Below the pieces are notes generated by a model. The model did no database searches. It was not told the origin of the DNA and saw only the letters and a program-made list of their open reading frames with translations. This document shows, piece by piece, positions 1 through 5,037 of a stretch of 5,123 bases of DNA. Each line of letters opens with the position of its first letter. Position 1 is the stretch's first letter. The translations under genes were made by a program, and so were the position numbers. The stretch spans positions 1 to 5,123 of the forward strand of contig JALSNT010000051.1 of NCBI GenBank assembly GCA_026986885.1, written 5' to 3'. The stretch is from Desulfobulbaceae bacterium (GTDB lineage: Bacteria > Desulfobacterota > Desulfobulbia > Desulfobulbales > Desulfobulbaceae).

Positions 1-38
1 TATCTGCAGGTGTTGACGTGGAAATCAAGTTGCCCTGA
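1..38 (+). CDS. rpsJ: 30S ribosomal protein S10, C-terminal end (partial)
   Basis: Only the last 11 complete codons and the TGA stop at 36-38 lie in the window; the gene begins upstream. The readable tail is SAGVDVEIKLP, which matches the conserved C-terminus of S10 (the GVDVEIKL strand). S10 is a head protein of the small subunit and, as NusE, also takes part in transcription antitermination. Its position directly before rplC is the standard first-gene position of the S10 operon, which supports the identification despite the short fragment. Nothing about its start, promoter or leader can be judged here. Confidence 0.93.
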   Translation, partial: SAGVDVEIKLP

Positions 39-72
39 CCACTGTTTTTTTTAGGTGTCAGGTGTCTTAACG

Positions 73-88
73 GTAATTGAAAAATTAC
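73..88 (+). other. Small hairpin with GAAA loop upstream of rplC
   Basis: A perfect 6-base inverted repeat (GTAATT at 73-78, AATTAC at 83-88) encloses GAAA, a GNRA-type tetraloop. It ends 10 bases before the rplC ATG and abuts the weak GGG ribosome-binding element at 89-91. The stem is AT-rich and so only weakly stable. It is followed by no T tract, so it is not a terminator. Just upstream lie an 8-T run (45-52) and a tandem AGGTGTC repeat (53-66). Any role in rplC translation is inference. Confidence 0.35.
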
Positions 89-98
89 GGGTAAAGAA

Positions 99-734
99 AT
101 GCCGAAAACAAAAGGAATTCTGGGACGAAAGGTGGGGATGACTCGTGTTTATAATGAACACGGACGGTCAATTCCCGTCACTGTGATAGAAGCTGGTCCC
201 TGTACTATATTGCAAAAGAAAACCGTTGATAAAGAAGGCTATAATGCCATTCAGGTCGGTTTTCTTGAGAAAAAAGAAACGCGACTCAACAAACCAGAAG
301 CAGGGCATTTCAAACGTTCCGGTGGCAAAGGATTTTATCACATCCGTGAGTTTCGTGTAGCAGATCCTGAAGGTTTTGAATTAGGTCAGCAGATCACGAT
401 AAATGATTTGCTGCGGGTCGGAGATAAAATTGATATTGCCGGTAAGGCCAAAGGGCGCGGTTTTCAGGGCGTCATGAAACGGCATGGTTTTGCAGGCGGT
501 AAGGCTTCTCATGGCTCCGGATTTCATAGAGCACCTGGTTCCATTGGTTGTTCTGCATATCCAGGCAGGGTGATCAAGGGTAAAAAACTACCTGGGCGGA
601 TGGGAAACAATCTGGTAACACAAAAAAATTTGACAATAGTCGATATTAGAGACGAAGAGAATATCCTCTTGGTTGAAGGGGCCGTACCGGGAGCAAAGAA
701 TGGATTGCTCCATATTTTTACTAAGGAAGCATAG
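99..734 (+). CDS. rplC: 50S ribosomal protein L3
   Basis: L3 is an early-assembling large-subunit protein that binds 23S rRNA near its 3' end; its central extension reaches towards the peptidyl-transferase centre. The 211-residue product is of usual bacterial length (E. coli 209). Visible signatures are GRKVGMTR (9-16), KPEAGHF (65-71), KGRGFQGVMKRH (118-129) and the loop SHGSGFHRAPGSIG (137-150) followed by PGRVIKGKKLPGRMGN. The residue aligned with E. coli Gln150, the PrmB methylation site, is Ala153 here, so that modification is not expected. The ATG at 99 is the only sensible start: an in-frame TGA lies at 78-80 and no other start codon falls between. Its ribosome binding site is weak (GGG at 89-91). 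It lies 60 bases after rpsJ. The stop is TAG. Confidence 0.98.
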   Translation: MPKTKGILGRKVGMTRVYNEHGRSIPVTVIEAGPCTILQKKTVDKEGYNAIQVGFLEKKETRLNKPEAGHFKRSGGKGFYHIREFRVADPEGFELGQQITINDLLRVGDKIDIAGKAKGRGFQGVMKRHGFAGGKASHGSGFHRAPGSIGCSAYPGRVIKGKKLPGRMGNNLVTQKNLTIVDIRDEENILLVEGAVPGAKNGLLHIFTKEA

Positions 735-782
735 ATGATATTTGGTTCTTTGAGGAACATTTTCGCACCATTCACCAGGTAG
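735..782 (+). other. Possible 15-codon mini-ORF between rplC and rplD
   Basis: Immediately after the rplC stop, in the same frame, an ATG (735-737) opens a short ORF reading MIFGSLRNIFAPFTR, ending at TAG (780-782). A good Shine-Dalgarno-like AAGGAAG (723-729), formed by the last rplC codons, sits at suitable spacing. The TAGATG junction would also allow terminating ribosomes to re-initiate. The peptide resembles nothing I recognise. It precedes a hairpin at 793-831 that touches the rplD ribosome binding site, so a leader-peptide role in rplD translation is conceivable. It could equally be chance: the AAGGA arises from ordinary Lys-Glu codons at the L3 C-terminus. Confidence 0.25.
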
Positions 783-792
783 GGAAATTTGT

Positions 793-831
793 TTCAAGAA
801 AATCATTTATAGATTTTCATCTGCTGTTGAA
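793..831 (+). promoter_or_regulatory. Hairpin overlapping the rplD ribosome binding site
   Basis: GAAAATC (798-804) and GATTTTC (812-818) form a perfect 7-base-pair stem with a 7-base loop. Outside it, TTCAA (793-797) can pair with TTGAA (827-831), leaving an 8-base bulge at 819-826. The outer helix would take the first two bases of the rplD AAGGAG motif. The stem is mostly A-T, so it would be easily melted. A ribosome stopping at the TAG at 780-782 would be close enough to disturb the outer helix. The pairings are seen in the sequence; the regulatory role is inference. Confidence 0.35.
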
Positions 832-835
832 GGAG
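830..835 (+). promoter_or_regulatory. rplD: Shine-Dalgarno AAGGAG fixing the rplD start
   Basis: AAGGAG stands 6 bases before the ATG at 842, a near-ideal arrangement. An in-frame TTG at 827 would give five extra residues, but it would place this ribosome binding site inside the coding sequence and leave that start without one. The ATG at 842 is therefore the better start. Confidence 0.85.
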
Positions 836-841
836 ATAGAC

Positions 842-1465
842 ATGGCAGTTTGCGATGTTGTTAACAGCTCCGCTGAAAAGGTCGGAGAAATAGAGCTCAA
901 TGATGCTCTCTTTAATGTAGAGGTCAAAAAGGGCGTATTGCATGAAGTCGTTTGTATGCAGCGTGCTAACCGCCGATCAGGTAATGCCTGCACCAAGACT
1001 CGGGGACAGGTTCGAGGCGGCGGTGCCAAGCCCTGGCGACAAAAGGGTACGGGGCGTGCACGTTCCGGATCTAGAACATCTCCGATCTGGCGCGGAGGTG
1101 GTACGACATTTGGTCCAAAGACCCGGGATTACGGATATAAACTACCCAAAAAGGTTCGGCGCCTTGCCCTGCGCATGGCCCTGTCAGCCCGTAATGGAGA
1201 GGGAAATATGGTAGTTGTTGATTCCTTGTCATTACCTGCAATTAAAACAAAAGAGTTTGTCAAGGTGATGAATAATTTTGGCTTTGGAGACTGCCTGGTT
1301 GTCACCGCAGTAAATGATACCATTGTGGATAAATCAGCGCGCAATGCCGTCGGCTATAAAGTAATATCAGTTGCCGGTTTGAATGTCATTGATATCTTGA
1401 AATATAATAAGTTGATGCTTACCCGGGATTGCGTGGAGAAACTTGAAGAGAGGTTAATGGTATGA
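842..1465 (+). CDS. rplD: 50S ribosomal protein L4
   Basis: L4 is a primary 23S rRNA binder whose extended loop lines the nascent-peptide exit tunnel. In E. coli it also represses its own operon through the S10 leader and RNase E contacts; whether that holds here cannot be seen. The 207-residue product is close to the family norm of about 200-210. The extended loop is clear: KTRGQVRGGGAKPWRQKG (52-69), then TGRARSGSRTSPIWRGGG (70-87). Lys63 corresponds to the tunnel lysine altered in macrolide-resistant E. coli and is unchanged. The start at 842 is chosen for the AAGGAG at 830-835 rather than an in-frame TTG at 827. The gene follows an unusually long 107-base gap. Its TGA stop shares ATGA (1462-1465) with rplW, suggesting translational coupling. 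Confidence 0.97.
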   Translation: MAVCDVVNSSAEKVGEIELNDALFNVEVKKGVLHEVVCMQRANRRSGNACTKTRGQVRGGGAKPWRQKGTGRARSGSRTSPIWRGGGTTFGPKTRDYGYKLPKKVRRLALRMALSARNGEGNMVVVDSLSLPAIKTKEFVKVMNNFGFGDCLVVTAVNDTIVDKSARNAVGYKVISVAGLNVIDILKYNKLMLTRDCVEKLEERLMV

Positions 1466-1752
1466 AGGTTCTGCATGATGTCATCAAGAGTCCTTGTCTG
1501 ACGGAAAAAAGTAATCTCCTTCAGGAGTTGCAGGGAACGGTGGTCTTTAAGGTACATTCCAGGGCCAATAAAATTGAAATCAAACAGGCAGTTGAGAAAT
1601 TGTTTGCTGTCAAGGTCGCCTCGGTGAAGACGGCTATGGTACGCGGTAAACAAAAAAGAATGGGCCTAAAATCCCTGGGACGGACGAAAGACTGGAAAAA
1701 GGCATATATAAATTTGTCTGAGGGTGAAATAAACTTTCTTGATGAACTGTAA
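1462..1752 (+). CDS. rplW: 50S ribosomal protein L23
   Basis: L23 sits at the rim of the exit tunnel and docks trigger factor, SRP and other nascent-chain factors. The 96-residue product is of normal length. The N-terminal segment VIKSPCLTEKS (7-17) carries Glu15, equivalent to the E. coli Glu18 needed for trigger-factor docking. The KIEIKQAVEKLF segment (37-48) and the C-terminal DWKKAYINLSEG (77-88) are typical. Its ATG overlaps the rplD TGA as ATGA. A GAGAGG element at 1448-1453, inside rplD, is spaced for its ribosome binding site. It has the only TAA stop among the eleven visible in the window. Confidence 0.97.
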   Translation: MKVLHDVIKSPCLTEKSNLLQELQGTVVFKVHSRANKIEIKQAVEKLFAVKVASVKTAMVRGKQKRMGLKSLGRTKDWKKAYINLSEGEINFLDEL

Positions 1753-1760
1753 ACCTGAAA

Positions 1761-1794
1761 CAATAGGAACTGCAGCTAACAGTAACCTGTATTG
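1761..1794 (+). other. Imperfect hairpin in the rplW-rplB gap
   Basis: The arm CAATAGGAACTG (1761-1772) can pair with CAGTAACCTGTATTG (1780-1794). This gives CAATA/TATTG, GG/CC and ACTG/CAGT helices, 11 pairs in all, separated by a 2-base bulge and a small 1x2 internal loop, with a 7-base apical loop. It ends 24 bases before the rplB ATG and leaves its weak GGGA element (1809-1812) free. No T tract follows it, so it does not look like a terminator. A protein-binding or RNA-processing role is only a possibility. Confidence 0.3.
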
Positions 1795-1818
1795 ATATAA
1801 GTTTTAACGGGAATAATC

Positions 1819-2637
1819 ATGGCACTTAAGACCCATAAACCGACTTCACCGGGAAAAAGGCATCAGGTATCTGTGCAAAATCCTGAATTATCAACAAAAA
1901 AACCTGAAAAATCGCTACTTGCCCCAATTATAAAAAAAGGTGGCCGCAATAATTATGGTCGTATTACTGCCCGACATAAAGGTGGCGGCCATAAGCGTAA
2001 ATACAGAATTATTGATTGGAAAAGAGATAAAACCGGAGTTGCGGCAACGGTCGCAGCTATAGAATATGATCCCAATCGTTCTGCAAATATAGCCCTGTTA
2101 ACCTATAGCGACGGTGAAAAACGATATATTCTGGCACCAAGTAACATTAGCGTTGGTGATGTCGTTATGGCCGGTGCGGACGTGGACATTAAGCCGGGAA
2201 ATTGTTTGCCCATGGTAAATATTCCCCTTGGTACGATTATTCATAACGTGGAAATGAAAATCGGTAAGGGAGCCCAGCTGGTCAGATCTGCCGGGGCATC
2301 AGCGCAGTTAATGGCAAAGGATGATGAATTTGTTCTTGTGAAATTGCCGTCCGGTGAAGTCCGCAGGTTTCGTAAGGAATGCCGTGCATGCATCGGAGCC
2401 GTTGGTAACTCTGAACATGGTAGTCAAAAACTCGGTAAAGCCGGTAGATCACGGTGGAAAGGAAGAAGACCATCCGTGCGCGGCGTAGCCATGAATCCAA
2501 TCGATCACCCCATGGGGGGCGGCGAAGGTAAAAGTTCCGGTGGTCGGCATCCCTGTACTCCCTGGGGAGTTCCCACTAAAGGATTCAAGACAAGAAAAAG
2601 AAAAGGTTCAGATCGGGATATTATTACCAAGCGTTAG
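1819..2637 (+). CDS. rplB: 50S ribosomal protein L2
   Basis: L2 is one of the largest and most conserved large-subunit proteins; it contacts the peptidyl-transferase region and an intersubunit bridge. The product is 272 residues (E. coli 273). Features in order are KPTSPGKRH (7-15), [23 protein letters not shown] (41-63), the [12 protein letters not shown] core (82-93), RYILAP (102-107), [18 protein letters not shown] (142-159) and the basic C-terminal extension. His230, equivalent to the functionally important E. coli His229, is present. Two residues on, the motif commonly written DHPHGGGEG reads DHPMGGGEG, with Met232 instead of His. The start codon has only a partial ribosome-binding element (GGGA at 1809-1812). 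The stop is TAG. Confidence 0.98.
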   Translation: MALKTHKPTSPGKRHQVSVQNPELSTKKPEKSLLAPIIKKGGRNNYGRITARHKGGGHKRKYRIIDWKRDKTGVAATVAAIEYDPNRSANIALLTYSDGEKRYILAPSNISVGDVVMAGADVDIKPGNCLPMVNIPLGTIIHNVEMKIGKGAQLVRSAGASAQLMAKDDEFVLVKLPSGEVRRFRKECRACIGAVGNSEHGSQKLGKAGRSRWKGRRPSVRGVAMNPIDHPMGGGEGKSSGGRHPCTPWGVPTKGFKTRKRKGSDRDIITKR

Positions 2638-2657
2638 TTTATCAGGAGAATAGAAAA

Positions 2658-2930
2658 ATGGCTCGATCCATAAAAAAGGGTCCCTTTGTTGATGAACATC
2701 TTTTAAAAAAGGTGGAGCAGGCACAGGCGACCGGGTCTCGTAAAGTTATTAAAACCTGGTCCAGGAGATCGGATATTACACCGGAGATGGTCGGTTTAAC
2801 ATTTGCTGTTCATAACGGGAAAAAGTTTATACCCGTTTATGTAAGTGAAAATATGGTCGGCCATAAGTTTGGGGAGTTTTCTCCTACCCGGACATTTTAC
2901 GGCCATGCCTCCGACAGAAAAGGTCGGTAG
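2658..2930 (+). CDS. rpsS: 30S ribosomal protein S19
   Basis: S19 lies in the small-subunit head, pairs with S13 and contacts the A-site region. The 90-residue product is close to the family length (E. coli 92). Signatures are [18 protein letters not shown] (3-20), KTWSRRS (32-38), VHNGKK (51-56), [15 protein letters not shown] (66-80) and GHASDRKG (82-89). A clear AGGAG (2644-2648) lies 9 bases before the ATG. It follows rplB after 20 bases and is clearly co-transcribed. The stop is TAG. Confidence 0.98.
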   Translation: MARSIKKGPFVDEHLLKKVEQAQATGSRKVIKTWSRRSDITPEMVGLTFAVHNGKKFIPVYVSENMVGHKFGEFSPTRTFYGHASDRKGR

Positions 2931-2967
2931 CGGATAAGCTTTACAGACAACGAAAAGGAGTTCTTCG

Positions 2968-3303
2968 ATGGAAACAAAAGCCGTCGCCAAATATATTCGT
3001 ATTTCGCCTCAAAAGGCCAGACTTGTTGCCGATGTTGTTCGCGGAATGGATGTAGAGTCCGCCATAACCACGTTACGATTTATGCCCAAAAAAGGTGCGC
3101 ATTTATTACGTAAGGTGATTGAATCCGCCGTGGCTAATGCCGATCAGATGGAAACGATTGATGTTGACACGTTGTACGTCAAATCAATAGAGATCAATGG
3201 CGGGCCGAGTTTGAAAAGATTTCGTCCCCGCGCCATGGGCAGGGCAACTGGAATTATCAAGAGAACCAGTCATATTACCGTTATCGTGGATGAAGCTTCA
3301 TAG
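2968..3303 (+). CDS. rplV: 50S ribosomal protein L22
   Basis: L22 stabilises 23S rRNA, and its long beta-hairpin lines the exit tunnel opposite L4. The 111-residue product equals the usual length (E. coli 110). SPQKARLVADVVRG (13-26) and the C-terminal KRTSHITVIV (98-107) are family hallmarks. The tunnel hairpin is GGPSLKRFRPRAMGRATGI (78-96). LKR at 82-84 corresponds to the MKR segment deleted in erythromycin-resistant E. coli mutants and is intact. Position 90 is Met where E. coli has Lys, which I do not regard as a resistance change. AAGGAG (2955-2960) is spaced 7 bases from the ATG. The stop is TAG. Confidence 0.98.
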   Translation: METKAVAKYIRISPQKARLVADVVRGMDVESAITTLRFMPKKGAHLLRKVIESAVANADQMETIDVDTLYVKSIEINGGPSLKRFRPRAMGRATGIIKRTSHITVIVDEAS

Positions 3304-3357
3304 AATTTAATATATTTAAGTATCTGCTTTTTTTAAGAGATCAACTGTTATAGGGAA

Positions 3358-3363
3358 CGGAGG
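3358..3363 (+). promoter_or_regulatory. rpsC: Strong Shine-Dalgarno supporting the rpsC TTG start
   Basis: CGGAGG lies 6 bases before the TTG at 3370. It is among the best matches to the anti-Shine-Dalgarno in this window. It probably compensates for the weak initiation codon and marks that TTG as the real start. Confidence 0.85.
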
Positions 3364-3369
3364 AACACC

Positions 3370-4020
3370 TTGGGACAAAAAGTTAACCCTATTGGATTGC
3401 GGTTGGGTATAACCCGGTCTTGGGAATCAATCTGGTATGCGAACAAAGATTATGCTGAACATCTCTTTCAAGATCAGCAGATCAGAAAATATCTGAAAAA
3501 GCGTCTTTACCATGCCGGTATTTCGAGAATTATTATTGAACGTACCGGCGAAAAAATTCGGGTTAAATTGTTCACTGCGCGTCCCGGTATTGTTATCGGT
3601 AAAAAAGGTTCCGAGATAGAACTTCTCAAAAAAGATCTTGAACGGAAGTTCGGCAGGGAATGTCTTATTGATATCCAGGAAATACGTCGTCCTGAAGCAG
3701 ATGCCCAGCTCGTGGCCGAGAATATAGCAATGCAACTTGAGCGTCGCATAGCCTTTCGTCGGGCTATGAAAAAATCAATCAATTCAGCCCTGAGGTTTGG
3801 GGTAAAGGGAATAAAAATTTCCTGTGCCGGCCGATTAGGTGGTGCTGAAATGTCGAGAACGGAATGGTTTAAAGAAGGGCGTGTACCCTTGCATACCCTT
3901 CGTGCTGATATTGATTACGGTACTGCTGAGGCTAAAACAACGTACGGTATTATAGGTGTTAAGGTCTGGATATTTAAAGGTGAGATACTTTCCGACAGTG
4001 AAATGTCTATAGCACAGTAG
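3370..4020 (+). CDS. rpsC: 30S ribosomal protein S3
   Basis: S3 forms part of the mRNA entry channel in the small-subunit head. The product has 216 residues and lacks the long basic tail of E. coli S3 (233), as in many bacteria. The start is TTG: translation from it gives the canonical [13 protein letters not shown], and the next in-frame ATG is not until residue 121. The KH domain carries its GXXG loop as GKKG (77-80) after ARPGIVI. The Arg130, Arg131 and Lys134 group in FRRAMKK (129-135) corresponds to the E. coli Arg131, Arg132 and Lys135 of the mRNA helicase site. The C-terminal domain shows [18 protein letters not shown] (154-171) and [12 protein letters not shown] (173-184). A 66-base AT-rich gap precedes it. 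The stop is TAG. Confidence 0.98.
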   Translation: MGQKVNPIGLRLGITRSWESIWYANKDYAEHLFQDQQIRKYLKKRLYHAGISRIIIERTGEKIRVKLFTARPGIVIGKKGSEIELLKKDLERKFGRECLIDIQEIRRPEADAQLVAENIAMQLERRIAFRRAMKKSINSALRFGVKGIKISCAGRLGGAEMSRTEWFKEGRVPLHTLRADIDYGTAEAKTTYGIIGVKVWIFKGEILSDSEMSIAQ

Positions 4021-4036
4021 ACTATCTCCTCTCCTG

Positions 4037-4084
4037 CCTGTGGAAATATATGATTATTCTGCAGCGTTAAGAATCTCCAACAGG
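4037..4084 (+). promoter_or_regulatory. Stem-loop partly covering the rplP ribosome binding site
   Basis: CCTGTGGA (4037-4044) can pair with TCCAACAGG (4076-4084), giving 8 base pairs with a single bulged A. The 3' arm includes the first three bases of the rplP AGGGG element (4082-4086). Inside it, ATTCT (4056-4060) can pair with AGAAT (4070-4074). A pyrimidine tract, CTCCTCTCCT (4026-4035), lies just 5'. Either of its CTCCT units could pair with AGGGG instead, using one G-U pair, so mutually exclusive folds are possible. The gap is 75 bases, long for this junction. The pairings are visible; a control function is inference. Confidence 0.4.
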
Positions 4085-4095
4085 GGTAATAAATA

Positions 4096-4512
4096 ATGTT
4101 AAGTCCACGTAAGGTTAAACACAGAAAACAGCATAAGGGTAGAATTCGGGGTACAAGCCGGCGCGGAGCTGACCTGGTCTTTGGGGATTATGCTTTAAAG
4201 GCCGTTGGCAGAGGACGTTTGAGCGCCCAACAGATTGAGGCTGGGCGTATTGCCATCAATCGAAAAGTAAAACGTGGTGGTCAGATGTGGATCCGTATTT
4301 TCCCCGATAAACCGATCACCAAAAAGCCTGCTGAAACCAGGATGGGTAAGGGGAAAGGTGCACCTGAGTATTGGGTGGCGGTCGTTCGTCCCGGCAGAAT
4401 ACTCTATGAGTTAAAAGGAGTACCAGAGGAGTTGGCCATAGAGGCACTTCGGCTTGCCAGTTTTAAATTTCCCTTTGCAACAAAGGTTATTACCAGGAGT
4501 GCAACGATATGA
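4096..4512 (+). CDS. rplP: 50S ribosomal protein L16
   Basis: L16 is a late-assembling large-subunit protein beside the A-site tRNA elbow and peptidyl-transferase centre. The 138-residue product fits the family (E. coli 136). Motifs are [16 protein letters not shown] (1-16), [18 protein letters not shown] (34-51), [14 protein letters not shown] (65-78) and [19 protein letters not shown] (82-100). Arg82 is the equivalent of E. coli Arg81, hydroxylated there by RoxA/YcfD; the target residue is present, but the enzyme's presence is unknown. AGGGG (4082-4086) is 9 bases from the ATG and may be partly paired in the leader stem. The TGA stop overlaps the rpmC ATG as ATGA. Confidence 0.98.
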   Translation: MLSPRKVKHRKQHKGRIRGTSRRGADLVFGDYALKAVGRGRLSAQQIEAGRIAINRKVKRGGQMWIRIFPDKPITKKPAETRMGKGKGAPEYWVAVVRPGRILYELKGVPEELAIEALRLASFKFPFATKVITRSATI

Positions 4513-4700
4513 AGGCAAAGGAACTACGCAAGATGAGTCTGGAGGACCTGCAGAAAAAAGAAAAGGATATTCGAGAAGATCTTTTTAAGCTTAAATTTCA
4601 ACATGGAATCCGCAGACTTGAAAATCCAGCACGGTTATCTTTATTACGACGCGATATTGCCCGTATCCAGACCATTATGGCCGAACAGGCAAATCAATAG
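4509..4700 (+). CDS. rpmC: 50S ribosomal protein L29
   Basis: L29 is a small, helical protein near the tunnel exit beside L23, contributing to the docking surface for nascent-chain factors. The 63-residue product has the normal length and opens with [10 protein letters not shown]. It contains LFKLKFQ (25-31), LENPARL (37-43) and RRDIARIQT (47-55), matching the two-helix hairpin of the family. Its ATG sits in the ATGA overlap with rplP (4509-4512). AGGAG (4495-4499), inside rplP, is spaced 9 bases away, so it can be translated both independently and by coupling. The stop is TAG. Confidence 0.97.
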   Translation: MKAKELRKMSLEDLQKKEKDIREDLFKLKFQHGIRRLENPARLSLLRRDIARIQTIMAEQANQ

Positions 4701-4744
4701 CTGATTTTGTCATTACTTGAGCAATACTTTACTGGACCGTAACA

Positions 4745-4999
4745 ATGAGTGATAAAAGCAAAAAAACCCGTCGAGGGTCGGTAATTAGTAACGGGATGGA
4801 CAAAAGTGTCGTTATCCTGGTGGAACGGAAAGTACGACATAAACTTTACGGAAAATATATTCGTAAACGTATGAAATATATGGCTCATGACGCGTCTAAC
4901 GAATGTAATGTGGGGGATACCGTATTGATTGAAGAATGTCGGCCCTTGTCCAAAAACAAGCGTTGGCGTGTATTGACTATCTTGGAACGTGCGGTTTAG
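4745..4999 (+). CDS. rpsQ: 30S ribosomal protein S17
   Basis: S17 is an early 16S rRNA-binding protein with an OB-type beta-barrel. The 84-residue product equals the E. coli length. It shows [20 protein letters not shown] (9-28), the YGKYIRK loop (35-41) and the PROSITE-like [20 protein letters not shown] (57-76). The ATG at 4745 is supported by the correct N-terminus, but its ribosome binding site is poor: only GGA (4734-4736) at 8-base spacing. It lies 44 bases after rpmC, with no overlap to provide coupling. The stop is TAG, at the family-typical end. Confidence 0.97.
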   Translation: MSDKSKKTRRGSVISNGMDKSVVILVERKVRHKLYGKYIRKRMKYMAHDASNECNVGDTVLIEECRPLSKNKRWRVLTILERAV

Positions 5000-5037
5000 G
5001 AAGAAGGTCGGGCAATTAATATTTCTCAGGTGGACCA

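Noticed and set aside
44..52. T run after rpsJ as an intrinsic terminator
   Set aside because: No GC-rich hairpin precedes the eight Ts, and the operon clearly continues.
630..650. TTGACA inside rplC as an internal promoter -35 box
   Set aside because: No acceptable -10 hexamer occurs at 16-18 base spacing; the nearest TATTAG is only 8 bases away.
789..813. TTGTTT and TATAGA in the rplC-rplD gap as a promoter
   Set aside because: Spacing is 13 bases and the -35 match is poor; the bases are better explained by the hairpin arms.
2951..2967. CGAA/TTCG stem presenting the rplV ribosome binding site in its loop
   Set aside because: Only four contiguous pairs; too short to claim without covariation.
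2988..3000. AAATATATTCGTA shared between rplV (from 2988) and rpsQ (from about 4853)
   Set aside because: Both copies encode Lys-Tyr-Ile-Arg with the same codons; a coincidence of coding sequence, not a repeat element.
3164..3192. TTGACA inside rplV as a promoter
   Set aside because: The sequence at the -10 distance does not resemble TATAAT, and it lies in well-conserved coding sequence.
3304..3340. AT-rich stretch with a 7-T run in the rplV-rpsC gap as a terminator
   Set aside because: Only a 4-pair TTAA/TTAA stem is possible; no stable stem lies next to the Ts.
4050..4070. Six-codon ORF (MIILQR) in the rpsC-rplP gap
   Set aside because: Very short, with only a weak GGA ahead of it; expected by chance.
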